From: Spirochaetaceae bacterium
Lineage (GTDB): Bacteria; Spirochaetota; Spirochaetia; Treponematales; Treponemataceae
DNA length: 54,587 nucleotides
Assembly: GCA_017623685.1 (NCBI GenBank)
Contig: JAGAOP010000063.1
Location: 1 to 54,587 of the forward strand
Direction of reading: 5' to 3'
Position 1 is the stretch's first letter. The number at the start of each line of letters is the position of its first letter. The notes beneath the pieces were generated by a model. It ran no database searches. It was not told the DNA's origin and worked only from the letters and a program-made list of their open reading frames with translations. The position numbers and the translations under genes were made by a program. Below, piece by piece: positions 28,836 to 35,765 of the stretch.

Positions 28836-29726
28836 TTATAAATTGAATAAGTTCCTAATATTTTGATCTACAATTAAAGAAAGATTTTCAGGACTAATAT
28901 TTAATATATTGGCAACAAAATTATATACAAATTCAACATACACCGAAGAATTTACTTTCCCTCTGTGGGGAACAGGCGCTAAATATGGAGAATCAGTTTC
29001 AATTAGCATTCTATCTAAAGGAACATATTTAATTAATTCTTCAGTAAGAGGCATTTTTGAAGGTTTGGCATATGTTATAGAGCCAGAAAAAGAAATATTC
29101 CATCCCCTATCCAAAAAAGCCTTCGCTTCTTTTACACCATATGAATAGCAATGTATTATTCCACAATCGTAACCTATGTTTTTTATACAGTCGTAAGTTG
29201 CTTCAAACCCGTCTCTTGAATGAACTATTACAGGTAAAGATAGTTTCTTTGCTAATTCAATCTGCATTTCAAACAACTGAGATTCCCCGTTTAGCATTTC
29301 TTTTGTAGCAAAGTCTTCAATGCATCTATTATCAGCACCAGATGGATTCCAGTGATGGTCGATGCCACACTCGCCTATTGCAACAAGTTTGTTTCCTTCA
29401 AAATCACAGGCGCCTTGTTGAAGAAAGCTTAGTACTTGATTTTCAAGTTCTTTTATCTGAAAAAATCTATCTTTACAAGCTTCTTGAGCAGGCCAAATTC
29501 CAGCACTAAAAAAAAGAAATTTTTTTGCTTTATTAAAAACAGTTGCGTCTGTAATTTGATTTAATTGATTAAAAGCTGTTGAAACCCTTGATTTTAAATC
29601 ATCGCAATGGGTTCCAATATCAAGAGCAAAAAAAGTATCTCTTTTAGCCAAAGTTTCAAAAACTGAAACCATATTTTGGCCTTTTTCCATAGTATGACCT
29701 AAATGAAAGTGCGTATCAGAAAACAA
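28836..29726 (-). CDS. TatD-family metal-dependent hydrolase (DNase)
   Basis: 296 residues with a TTG start at 29726, supported by AGGGA 7 nt upstream; TATACT of a promoter lies about 13 nt upstream. Metal ligands of the TIM-barrel family are present: DTHFHLGH near the N-terminus, the bridging Glu in IGECGID, His in VIVHSRDG and IIHCYS, and Asp in ETDSPYLAPVPHRGK. Members act as 3'-5' exonucleases or deoxyribonucleases in DNA repair and turnover. It is about 35 residues longer than typical TatD because of extra loops in the N-terminal third. Confidence 0.88.
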   Translation of the reverse strand: MFSDTHFHLGHTMEKGQNMVSVFETLAKRDTFFALDIGTHCDDLKSRVSTAFNQLNQITDATVFNKAKKFLFFSAGIWPAQEACKDRFFQIKELENQVLSFLQQGACDFEGNKLVAIGECGIDHHWNPSGADNRCIEDFATKEMLNGESQLFEMQIELAKKLSLPVIVHSRDGFEATYDCIKNIGYDCGIIHCYSYGVKEAKAFLDRGWNISFSGSITYAKPSKMPLTEELIKYVPLDRMLIETDSPYLAPVPHRGKVNSSVYVEFVYNFVANILNISPENLSLIVDQNIRNLFNL

Positions 29727-29864
29727 GATTTATCCCTTAGTATAACATTTATCCTCGAAAAAACAGAGGTTTTTATTAATCAGACAGATGAAAGTTTCTA
29801 CCTAGCTTTAAAACAAAAGTACTAGCTTCAATTTCGAAAAGCACAAGGTATAACCTCTTTTATG

Positions 29865-30122
29865 ATAGAACAGGCGGAATTTGTTGCCTAGCATCGAAGC
29901 ATAGCTTCTCGCTTCAAATCCCCACGGACACAATATGTCCTTTGCATAATATCGGGCAGGCGGGATTTGTTGCCCGGCTTCGAAGCATAGCTTCTCGCTT
30001 CAAATCCCGGCGGACGCAGTGCGTCCTTTGCATAATATCGGGCAGGCGGGATTTGTTGCCCGGCTTCGAAGCATAGCTTCTCGCTTCAAATCCCGGCGGA
30101 CGCAGTGCGTCCTTTGCATATT
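29865..30122. repeat. Three tandem 86-bp GC-rich repeats carrying the tRNA-Pro 3' end
   Basis: Units at 29865-29950 (diverged), 29951-30036 and 30037-30122 (essentially identical). Units 2 and 3 begin with CGGGCAGGCGGGATTTG, the same 17 bp that form the 3' end of the adjacent tRNA-Pro gene. Each unit also holds an inverted repeat GGGATTTG/CAAATCCC, an inner GAAGC/GCTTC stem and a GGACG...CGTCC hairpin. Unit 1 has GGACA...TGTCC at the last stem, a compensatory pair change. No coding content; the minus-strand frame across it is not a gene. The remaining 138 bp to tatD hold only its promoter. Confidence 0.9.
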
Positions 30123-30124
30123 TT

Positions 30125-30197
30125 TCGGGCAGGCGGGATTTGAACCCGCGACTTCTAAGTCCCGAACCTAGCGCGCTACCAACTGCGCTACTGCCCG
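30125..30197 (-). tRNA. tRNA-Pro (anticodon CGG)
   Basis: Cloverleaf read on the minus strand: acceptor CGGGCAG/CTGCCCG, D arm GCGC-AGTTGGTA-GCGC, anticodon stem CTAGG/CTTAG with loop TTCGGGA (anticodon CGG, G37 as usual for Pro), T arm GCGGG-TTCAAAT-CCCGC, discriminator A. CCA is not encoded. Confidence 0.93.
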
Positions 30198-30234
30198 AAA
30201 AAAAAACGCCCATTCACAAAGTGAACAGGCGATT
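30198..30234 (-). terminator. Terminator-like hairpin between tRNA-Asp and tRNA-Pro
   Basis: On the minus strand, after tRNA-Asp, CGCC-t-GTTCAC pairs with GTGAAT-GGGCG (one bulge or mismatch), followed by nine T residues that run directly into the first base of tRNA-Pro. Confidence 0.65.
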
Positions 30235-30235
30235 A

Positions 30236-30309
30236 CGGGAGCGACGGGGCTCGAACCCGCGATCTTCGGCGTGACAGGCCGACGCGATAACCAGCTTCGC
30301 TACGCCCCC
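30236..30309 (-). tRNA. tRNA-Asp (anticodon GTC)
   Basis: Minus strand: acceptor GGGGGCG pairs with CGCTCCC (one G-U), D arm with AGCTGGTTAT loop, anticodon loop CTGTCAC (GTC), T arm CGGG-TTCGAGC-CCCG, discriminator G. CCA is not encoded. Confidence 0.95.
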
Positions 30310-30320
30310 AATGCTTTGTT

Positions 30321-30349
30321 AATATAACAAAAAGCTAAAATTATGTCAA
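30321..30349 (-). promoter_or_regulatory. Promoter of tRNA-Asp/tRNA-Pro
   Basis: Minus-strand perfect TTGACA (30344-30349), a 17-nt spacer, TATATT (30321-30326), 11 nt before the tRNA-Asp 5' end. Confidence 0.8.
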
Positions 30350-30441
30350 TAGAAAAGTGATTTTTTTATGTAATTTTTTTTTGTTAAAAATATATTTTTC
30401 TTAAAGTTTTCAAACAAGTTGTTTTTTTTATTATAGCATAC

Positions 30442-30470
30442 TTGCCACAAAATTAATTTTAATGTATTAT
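30442..30470 (+). promoter_or_regulatory. Promoter of tRNA-Leu
   Basis: TTGCCA (30442-30447), 17 nt, TATTAT (30465-30470), 9 nt before the tRNA 5' end. Confidence 0.7.
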
Positions 30471-30479
30471 ATAATAAAT

Positions 30480-30564
30480 GCCGGAATGGTGGAATAGGTA
30501 GACACAAGGGACTTAAAATCCCTCGGATGAATAATCCGTGCCAGTTCGATTCTGGTTTCCGGCA
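30480..30564 (+). tRNA. tRNA-Leu (anticodon TAA)
   Basis: 85-nt class II tRNA: acceptor GCCGGAA/TTCCGGC, anticodon stem GGGA/TCCC with loop CTTAAAA (TAA), long variable arm CGGATGAATAATCCG, T arm CCAG-TTCGATT-CTGG, discriminator A. CCA is not encoded. Confidence 0.95.
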
Positions 30565-30565
30565 C

Positions 30566-30598
30566 AAAAAAGGGGCTGTCAATGACAACCCCTTTTTT
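30566..30598. terminator. Bidirectional terminator after tRNA-Leu and the rpsP operon
   Basis: AAAAAGGGGcTGTC, loop AAT, GACAaCCCCTTTTTT. The A and T tracts on both sides let it act for tRNA-Leu (+) and for the long minus-strand operon ending at 30600. Confidence 0.85.
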
Positions 30599-30599
30599 A

Positions 30600-31118
30600 T
30601 TAATGAACTTGGCTAAAAGCCTCGGAAAGTTCTGTTCGCCAAGAATATTTTTTATCCTTTGCTTCCCATTCAATAACTCTTACAATATTAAAATTCCTTG
30701 AATCATGAATGTTAGGGAAATATACAACAGCAAACCTTCCTTGCCCTATGTAAGTAATCTTTTCATTTGTTTGCAATTTTTCTTCTGCATTCAAAATTTC
30801 AAGAACACAATCAAAGTGTATTGGTTCATCTGTTTTTTTATCTGCCAAAGCAGATATAATATCAGTAATAGGTTTTCCACATTTACAACAAGTGTATTGT
30901 TTTTGTTTAAGTTCTCGAATATGCTGTTGATCTTTTAATATTTCTTCTTGAACTTGATAGGGTAAAGATCCTGGAATATCTGATGCAAATTTTCTTTTAT
31001 CATGATGAAAAGAAGAATCTCTTTTTTCTCCGTTTCGTCTGTCATCATTGTAACTTTTTTTATTATTATTGTTCCAATGACGTTTGCCATTTCGGCGCCC
31101 ATTTTCTGAATAATCCAT
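30600..31118 (-). CDS. Zinc-ribbon-like protein with disordered basic N-terminus, unknown
   Basis: 172 residues. The first 55 are rich in Asn, Arg, Lys and Asp and probably disordered (GRRNGKRHWNNNNKKSYNDD). A possible zinc site follows (YTCCKCGKPITD...PIHFDCVLEIL), with CxxC and H..C about 25 residues later. The C-terminal domain (ITYIGQGRFAVVYFPN...NIVRVIEWE) is beta-rich. The basic tail and metal site suggest nucleic acid or ribosome association, but this is inference. It is the last gene of the ribosomal-protein operon. GAGGA lies about 9 nt before the ATG. No family recognised. Confidence 0.7.
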   Translation of the reverse strand: MDYSENGRRNGKRHWNNNNKKSYNDDRRNGEKRDSSFHHDKRKFASDIPGSLPYQVQEEILKDQQHIRELKQKQYTCCKCGKPITDIISALADKKTDEPIHFDCVLEILNAEEKLQTNEKITYIGQGRFAVVYFPNIHDSRNFNIVRVIEWEAKDKKYSWRTELSEAFSQVH

Positions 31119-31119
31119 T

Positions 31120-31287
31120 TTATTGAGTCCTCATATTGCTATTATTTTCTACAAGTTTTCTGCTCAAAACCAGTGCAATTCTTTGAATTGCTGCTTCCAT
31201 ATATTCCTGATCTTGAACTTTTTGTTGCAACTCACGTACTTTGGCTTCACGAGCAAGTTTATTTGAAAGTCTCTTTGCAACATACAT
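31120..31287 (-). CDS. 55-residue helical protein, unknown
   Basis: ATG at 31287 is preceded by GGAG (8-nt spacing) and lies 4 bp after the YraN stop; its stop is 1 bp from the ATG of the next gene. It starts MYVAKRLSNKLAREAKVREL and continues as one charged amphipathic helix with heptad-like spacing (QQKVQDQEYMEAAIQRIALVL). The tight packing with its own ribosome binding site inside the operon supports a real gene despite its size. A coiled-coil dimer is likely. No family recognised. Confidence 0.7.
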   Translation of the reverse strand: MYVAKRLSNKLAREAKVRELQQKVQDQEYMEAAIQRIALVLSRKLVENNSNMRTQ

Positions 31288-31291
31288 TATA

Positions 31292-31651
31292 TTACTCCGA
31301 AAAGGCGTTTTCTAAGTGGTATATCGGAACATAACCAGGCATATCCACAACTACTACATCAAATCTAATATAGCTGTCATTATATTGTCGATATTTCAAA
31401 AGAAAATATTTAGCCGTTTCAACAATTCTTTTTTGTTTTATTGTCCCTAAAATATGAGTTAAAGTATCTGTAGTCCCATGTGGCATAGTTTTTACTTCAA
31501 CAAAAACCAAAAAACTTTCTTTTAAGGCAATAATATCAACTTCGCCTGTTCTAGTACGCCAATTTCGTTGTATTATTTCATAACCTTTTTCTTTTAAATA
31601 TAAAACTGCCCGTTCTTCTCCTTTTACACCTATTGACTTAGTACTTTCCAT
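31292..31651 (-). CDS. YraN/UPF0102 family nuclease-like protein
   Basis: 119 residues. The restriction-endonuclease-like core is clear: GVKGEERAVLYLKEKGYEIIQRNWRTRTGEVDIIALKE followed by FLVFVEVKTM, giving the E...D...ExK catalytic pattern. The family is nearly universal but poorly characterised; it is often linked to DNA recombination or repair. AAGGAA precedes the ATG. In many bacteria yraN lies in or near the rplS-rnhB region, as here. Confidence 0.92.
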   Translation of the reverse strand: MESTKSIGVKGEERAVLYLKEKGYEIIQRNWRTRTGEVDIIALKESFLVFVEVKTMPHGTTDTLTHILGTIKQKRIVETAKYFLLKYRQYNDSYIRFDVVVVDMPGYVPIYHLENAFSE

Positions 31652-31690
31652 TTTTTTCCTTAAGGTAAAAACTTTTTTTAATAATTATAA

Positions 31691-31891
31691 TTATTCTTGA
31701 TTTTTTTCATCCGCACTAATTTCTTTTCCGTAGGTTTGAACAAACTCAATATTCCATCGATTTAAAACAGATAATAAAATATTTGTAATTGGCCATGATT
31801 CTGGTAAAAACATATTTTTTCCATCGTCAAAAAAAAGAGGTGCAGAAAACTTCATTCCAAGCTTTAATTCTTTTGCTGGAATTCTTTTCAT
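31691..31891 (-). CDS. Small protein resembling the N-terminal domain of HD-GYP proteins
   Basis: 66 residues from the ATG at 31891 (MKRIPAKELKLGMKFSAPLFFDD), 4 bp after the stop of the FlhB-tail gene; longer in-frame starts at 31933, 31915 and 31909 would overlap that gene. The opening motif RIPAKELKLGMKFSAPLFFDDGKNMFLPE resembles the short beta domain found before HD-GYP phosphodiesterase domains, but no HD domain follows. Translation is probably coupled to the upstream gene. Function unknown. Confidence 0.6.
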   Translation of the reverse strand: MKRIPAKELKLGMKFSAPLFFDDGKNMFLPESWPITNILLSVLNRWNIEFVQTYGKEISADEKNQE

Positions 31892-31895
31892 TTGT

Positions 31896-32156
31896 CTAAA
31901 TTCGTTCATATTCATTTTGTTTAATAAATGCAAAAATCTTTGCTAATACTTCGTAAGTTTCAGGTGGAACATATGATCCAATTTCCTGTATTGAAAGAAT
32001 ATCGCTTAAAAAAGTATCCTGCTTTAAAGGAACATTATTTTCTTTAGCAAGTTTAATTACAGTTTCAGCAAGCAATCCCTTTACATTAACAGAAATAAAG
32101 GGAGCATCTGCCCATTCAGGATATTGCAATGCAACAGCTGTCTTAACTGTTTTCAA
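31896..32156 (-). CDS. FlhB C-terminal-like protein (FlhX/YlqH type)
   Basis: 86 residues with a TTG start at 32156 (GGAGG 5 nt upstream), directly abutting the TGA of the preceding gene. It matches the cytoplasmic FlhB_CC domain after its autocleavage site: KTAVALQYPEWADAPFISV, KLAKENNVPLKQD, ILSIQEIGSYVPPETYEVLAKIFAFI. The NPTH cleavage motif itself is absent. In Bacillus, YlqH, a stand-alone FlhB tail, follows YlqG as here, and such proteins can substitute for the export-gate switch domain. It probably tunes flagellar type III export specificity. Confidence 0.85.
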   Translation of the reverse strand: MKTVKTAVALQYPEWADAPFISVNVKGLLAETVIKLAKENNVPLKQDTFLSDILSIQEIGSYVPPETYEVLAKIFAFIKQNEYERI

Positions 32157-33257
32157 TCAAACCTCCAACCTTACAGCTAAAACTGATTCTACTTCATCCA
32201 CAAAAAAGGAATCAATAAGAGACTTTTTCGTATAGGATGTTTTTACTCCAAATAAATCAAATAAATTTTGTTCAGCTAAATTCTCTTTTCCCTTATTTTC
32301 AAAATCTGGACTTCGGTTAAATACAATTTTTGAAACATGGGAACTATTATAATATAGCATAAAATTATATTCAAAAGTATCTGTTTGGAAACGCAACAAT
32401 ATTTTTTCGATATTTTTTTCCTGAACATCTAATAAAACTCTAATATTTCCAGATGAAAACAAAGGTGAAGATTTTTTTTCTGAGTCAAAAACACATTGAA
32501 AAGGTAAAACTATCCAATGCTTTTTTTTAGTTGATAAATGATTTAATAAAGTAAGCAATCCGTAAGAATTTGGTAAAGAACTAGGTTTTACCCCAAATAA
32601 TTTAAAAAAAATATTATCTATTTCTTTTTCTTCAAAACTTAAAAAATTATCATCTTGTTTAGTATTTTTTTCTTTGAAATCAGTAGGATAATCACATAAA
32701 AATAAATTTAATAGTTCAGCCACTTTTTCTTCATCTGGTTCTATTCCTTTTTCAGCTAAAAATAATGCTACTTCTGCCGCTTCTGATTGTCTACCTGAAA
32801 ATTTAGAGGCAATACGACGGCATTTTGCTAAAAGTTGAGTATCAATTTTAAGCCCCATTTGTTGAAGAAAGGACATCAATTTTAAAGATATAGAATCTGG
32901 TGGCAAACCTAAATTGATTAATGCATCTGCTATTTTGTTTGGAATTTGATTATTTTGAATTGTATCTGAATTATATTTTACAAGTTGAAGTTCTGAGAAA
33001 TTACTAAATTCCTCTGGAATAAGTTTTATTTGTCCAGAAGAAAGTTTTATTTGAACCCTTAAAACCGAACCCTCTTGAAGATTAAAGGGAGATGTTCCAT
33101 GAATTTTTTTATCTCCAACAGAAAGAATATAATTTCCACCACCCTTGTTTTGTAGTATTTTTACAAAAACAAAACCACCATCTCTAAGGCCTTGACCTAA
33201 AGAAATAGTGGTTTTTTCATGTGCGGCAATTTGATTAACAACACCGTGCATATTCAT
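32157..33257 (-). CDS. YlqG/FliK-like protein, putative hook-length or export partner
   Basis: 366 residues. The N-terminal 65 residues form a small beta domain (FVFVKILQNKGGGNYILSVGDKKIHGTSPFNLQEGSVLRVQIKL) resembling the start of YlqG and related FliK-like proteins. The middle is helical (LALAKCRRIASKF-like segment) and the C-terminal part is a beta-rich domain like FliK-C (LLDVQEKNIEKILLRFQTDTFEYNFMLYY). Its direct coupling to an FlhB-tail gene supports a flagellar export role, since FliK acts on the FlhB C-terminal domain. The assignment rests on pattern and neighbourhood rather than strong similarity. Confidence 0.5.
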   Translation of the reverse strand: MNMHGVVNQIAAHEKTTISLGQGLRDGGFVFVKILQNKGGGNYILSVGDKKIHGTSPFNLQEGSVLRVQIKLSSGQIKLIPEEFSNFSELQLVKYNSDTIQNNQIPNKIADALINLGLPPDSISLKLMSFLQQMGLKIDTQLLAKCRRIASKFSGRQSEAAEVALFLAEKGIEPDEEKVAELLNLFLCDYPTDFKEKNTKQDDNFLSFEEKEIDNIFFKLFGVKPSSLPNSYGLLTLLNHLSTKKKHWIVLPFQCVFDSEKKSSPLFSSGNIRVLLDVQEKNIEKILLRFQTDTFEYNFMLYYNSSHVSKIVFNRSPDFENKGKENLAEQNLFDLFGVKTSYTKKSLIDSFFVDEVESVLAVRLEV

Positions 33258-33289
33258 TTAGTTTGCCACAAAAAAATGTGGCAAAAAAA

Positions 33290-33658
33290 TTATTTTGAAA
33301 CCTTATCAACTTTCTTAACGATAAGCTCTTTAACTTTGGCTGCTTTACCAACCTTGCCACGCAAATAGTACAACTTTGCACGGCGAACTTTACCGGCACG
33401 AACTCGTTCAATCTTTGCAATACGAGGTGAATGTAATGGGAATACACGTTCAACACCTACACCATAAGAAATCTTTCGTACAGTAAAGGTTTTACGGATA
33501 CCTGAGTTCTTAAAGCGAATTACAATGCCTTCATATACCTGAATACGTTCGTTCTTTCCTTCTATAATTCTAAAGTGAACTTTTACAGTGTCACCAATTT
33601 TAAAATCAGCAATATCTGATTTTTTTTGGGCTTCTTCGATAGTTTGAATCAAATCCAT
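33290..33658 (-). CDS. rplS: Ribosomal protein bL19
   Basis: 122 residues from the ATG at 33658 ([11 protein letters not shown]), which has AAGGAG 9 nt upstream; an in-frame ATG at 33703 would overlap trmD by 41 bp and adds non-homologous sequence. Family blocks: [31 protein letters not shown] and [33 protein letters not shown]. It lies at the 30S-50S interface. Spacing to trmD is 4 bp. Confidence 0.97.
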   Translation of the reverse strand: MDLIQTIEEAQKKSDIADFKIGDTVKVHFRIIEGKNERIQVYEGIVIRFKNSGIRKTFTVRKISYGVGVERVFPLHSPRIAKIERVRAGKVRRAKLYYLRGKVGKAAKVKELIVKKVDKVSK

Positions 33659-33662
33659 CTGT

Positions 33663-34442
33663 TTACTCCTTAACCTCATTACGATGGTTTTTCTTTCGGC
33701 CAAATTTTTTCTTCTGACCTGTTATAGTCTCAATCATTTCTTCGGCTTCTAAAGAAAGCAGACCATTTTGTCGTGCAGAATAAACCATATCTGGTCTATT
33801 TACCAAGGTCTTTGCCAACCTTTGTTCAAGCCTCCACTTCCTGATATTTTCGTGGTGTCCAGAAAGCAAAATCTCTGGAACCCTCATTCCTTCGTATATC
33901 TCTGGTCGAGTATACTGAGGATATTCAAGAAGTCCACCAGAATAACTTTCTTCTTGCAAAGATTCTTTGGAAATAACACCTTCCACAAGGCGATACACAG
34001 CATCAATAATTACTGTAGCTGCAATTTCCCCAGAGGATAATACGTAATCTCCTATGGAAATTTCGTCATCCACCCAAGAATCAATTATCCGTTGATCGAT
34101 ACCTTCATAACGACCACAGATAAACACAAGTTCGTCTTCTTGGCTAAGTTCTTGTGCCATTTTTTGAGTAAAAGGCTTACCAGAAGGAGTAACGTAAATT
34201 ACTCGTTTTTTCTTTGCTTTTACTGAATCAAGGGCACGTCCTAGTGGCTCAGGTAACATTAGCATACTTGCTCCGCCACCATAGGGACTGTCATCACAAG
34301 TTTTGTGTTTATCATAGGCAAAATCCCTGATATTCACTAAGTCGTAGGCAATAATTCCCCGTTCAACCGCCTTCGCCATGATTGAGCTTTCAAAAAAAGC
34401 ACGTGGTATCTCGGGAAATAAGGTCAGCACATGGAACTTCAT
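33663..34442 (-). CDS. trmD: tRNA (guanine37-N1)-methyltransferase
   Basis: 259 residues. The N-terminal [16 protein letters not shown] leads into the SPOUT trefoil-knot domain with [31 protein letters not shown], and the C-terminal HxxI-RxWR tRNA-binding motif ([16 protein letters not shown]). It makes m1G37 in tRNAs with G36G37, such as the tRNA-Pro(CGG) also in this window, preventing frameshifting, and uses SAM. The start follows rimM by 3 bp. Confidence 0.98.
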   Translation of the reverse strand: MKFHVLTLFPEIPRAFFESSIMAKAVERGIIAYDLVNIRDFAYDKHKTCDDSPYGGGASMLMLPEPLGRALDSVKAKKKRVIYVTPSGKPFTQKMAQELSQEDELVFICGRYEGIDQRIIDSWVDDEISIGDYVLSSGEIAATVIIDAVYRLVEGVISKESLQEESYSGGLLEYPQYTRPEIYEGMRVPEILLSGHHENIRKWRLEQRLAKTLVNRPDMVYSARQNGLLSLEAEEMIETITGQKKKFGRKKNHRNEVKE

Positions 34443-34445
34443 GAA

Positions 34446-35030
34446 TTACTCCAGAATCCAGAGGTGCCTCAGCTGAACTGTCTTACTAGAAATATCTACA
34501 GTACCAATAAATTCCTTCTTAAAAGGAACTAAAACTGTTCGGTTTTCACCAGAAGAGGTTTTTACCATTTCTTCTGTAAGCAAGTTGCAGCCCTCGGACA
34601 GGACAACCTCTAAAAGGTCTCCCGCTCCGCCTTCCAATACGTCTGTGATTGTACCCACAACTGTGGGCGTAGTTTTTTCTACCAGACCCTTCGCCTTGTC
34701 TTGGATATAAACCAATGAACAAAGCTTTAAATCTTCGATGTAATACTCATCCTTTCCACAAGGACAAGCATTTTCTCTTGGAACTAAAATCTCGTATCCA
34801 GAAAGAAGTTTTGCTTCTTCTGGAGAGTTAATTCCTTTAAACTTAACATACAGAATCCTGTCGCCAAGGGATACTTGTTCTATAACAATTTTTTTCTTGA
34901 CATCATTCTTCTGTAAAGTAACTTCCTTTAAATCAAAAAAATGATCATATTCTCCAGAAGTACTTTCTACTTTGCAATTACCCTTAAGGCCATGGGAGCC
35001 TCGGATAATTCCAACAACAAATTGCTCCAT
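34446..35030 (-). CDS. rimM: Ribosome maturation factor RimM
   Basis: 194 residues. N-terminal beta barrel with FVVGIIRGSHGLKGNCKVESTSGEYDHFFDLKEV, then the PRC-barrel domain with VVGTITDVLEGGAGDLLEVVL and VPFKKEFIGTVDI. It binds S19 during 30S head assembly. Its start overlaps the stop of the upstream KH gene by 1 bp. Position between rpsP and trmD is the classical operon order. Confidence 0.96.
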   Translation of the reverse strand: MEQFVVGIIRGSHGLKGNCKVESTSGEYDHFFDLKEVTLQKNDVKKKIVIEQVSLGDRILYVKFKGINSPEEAKLLSGYEILVPRENACPCGKDEYYIEDLKLCSLVYIQDKAKGLVEKTTPTVVGTITDVLEGGAGDLLEVVLSEGCNLLTEEMVKTSSGENRTVLVPFKKEFIGTVDISSKTVQLRHLWILE

Positions 35031-35263
35031 TAGTCCATTATTTCCAAAGTATAGCGTTTACCATTTTTGGTGGATGAAGCACTTAACACAGTACGTAAAG
35101 CCTGAGCAATACGACCGTACTTTCCGATAACTTTACCGATATCAGTCTCGGCTACACGCAACTCAAGTATAGTTGACCTTTCACCTTCGACTTCAGTTAC
35201 AGATACTGCACCGGGATCATCGACCAGTGATTTTGCAATGTATTCAATCAGGTCTTTTTCCAT
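35030..35263 (-). CDS. KH-domain RNA-binding protein (KhpA/YlqC type)
   Basis: 77 residues: a single type II KH domain with the GxxG loop in IGKVIGKYGRIAQALRTVL and the N-terminal LIEYIAKSLVDDPGAVSVTEVEG. KhpA dimerises, often with KhpB/Jag, and acts as an RNA chaperone affecting cell length and small-RNA function. Encoded 18 bp after rpsP in the usual place. Confidence 0.93.
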   Translation of the reverse strand: MEKDLIEYIAKSLVDDPGAVSVTEVEGERSTILELRVAETDIGKVIGKYGRIAQALRTVLSASSTKNGKRYTLEIMD

Positions 35264-35281
35264 TCCCCGTCACCCCGCTCC

Positions 35282-35527
35282 TTACATCGTAAAGTTTTTC
35301 TTGTTAAAAAGTTTGCGAACAGTGTCTGATGGCTGAGCACCAACGCTAATCCAATAGCGAGCACGATCTGCATCAAAAGCTACCTGTTTTTCTTCTACTT
35401 CGATGGGCTGGTAAACACCAATCTCTTCGATGGTTTCTCCATCACGAGGTTTTCGTGAATCCATAACAACGATTCGATAGAAAGGACGCTTTTTTGTTCC
35501 AAACTTCTTGAGTCTGATTCTGACCAC
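35282..35527 (-). CDS. rpsP: Ribosomal protein bS16
   Basis: 81 residues from a GTG at 35527 (reads [22 protein letters not shown]), preceded by GGAGG; an ATG nine codons earlier (35554) would cover the Shine-Dalgarno and add residues not found in S16. [20 protein letters not shown] is conserved. First gene of the long minus-strand operon. The 238 bp upstream hold the divergent pyk control region. Confidence 0.96.
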   Translation of the reverse strand: MVRIRLKKFGTKKRPFYRIVVMDSRKPRDGETIEEIGVYQPIEVEEKQVAFDADRARYWISVGAQPSDTVRKLFNKKNFTM

Positions 35528-35688
35528 TCTATTCCTCCAAAGGATTATCCTCATCTTATAAGATAAATCCTAGTTTTACCAATATTTTGACTATAAATAT
35601 ATATTTAAGACAGAATATTGAACTTAGAATATATCAGTTTTAAGGTGTTTAGTCAACGGATTAGATATTTTCTTTATTATTCTGATTT

Positions 35689-35743
35689 ATTTTGTCACAA
35701 GTTCCGTTTCTAACCTTGCGACAAAATAGGATAATGATATATA
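35689..35743 (+). promoter_or_regulatory. Inverted repeat overlapping the pyk promoter
   Basis: ATTTTGTC-a-CAAG (35689-35701) and CTTG-c-GACAAAAT (35715-35727) are exact inverted copies around single unpaired bases, with a 13-nt spacer. The right arm contains a -35-like TTGCGA (35716-35721); TATATA at 35738-35743 is a plausible -10. This looks like an operator or an RNA hairpin at the promoter of the pyruvate kinase gene. Confidence 0.55.
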
Positions 35744-35765
35744 TTAAAGATGGAGAAGCAAAGTT

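Noticed and set aside
29914-30213. 99-codon minus-strand frame across tRNA-Pro and the 86-bp repeats
   Set aside because: It reads through a tRNA gene and repeats; frames like this are by-products of GC-rich repeats.
29865-30236. Integrated prophage or genomic island at tRNA-Pro
   Set aside because: The tRNA 3' end is duplicated, but no integrase or phage gene lies nearby; only the short repeats are present.
33659-33703. L19 start at 33703 overlapping trmD
   Set aside because: AAGGAG directly precedes the ATG at 33658, where the protein begins as L19 normally does.
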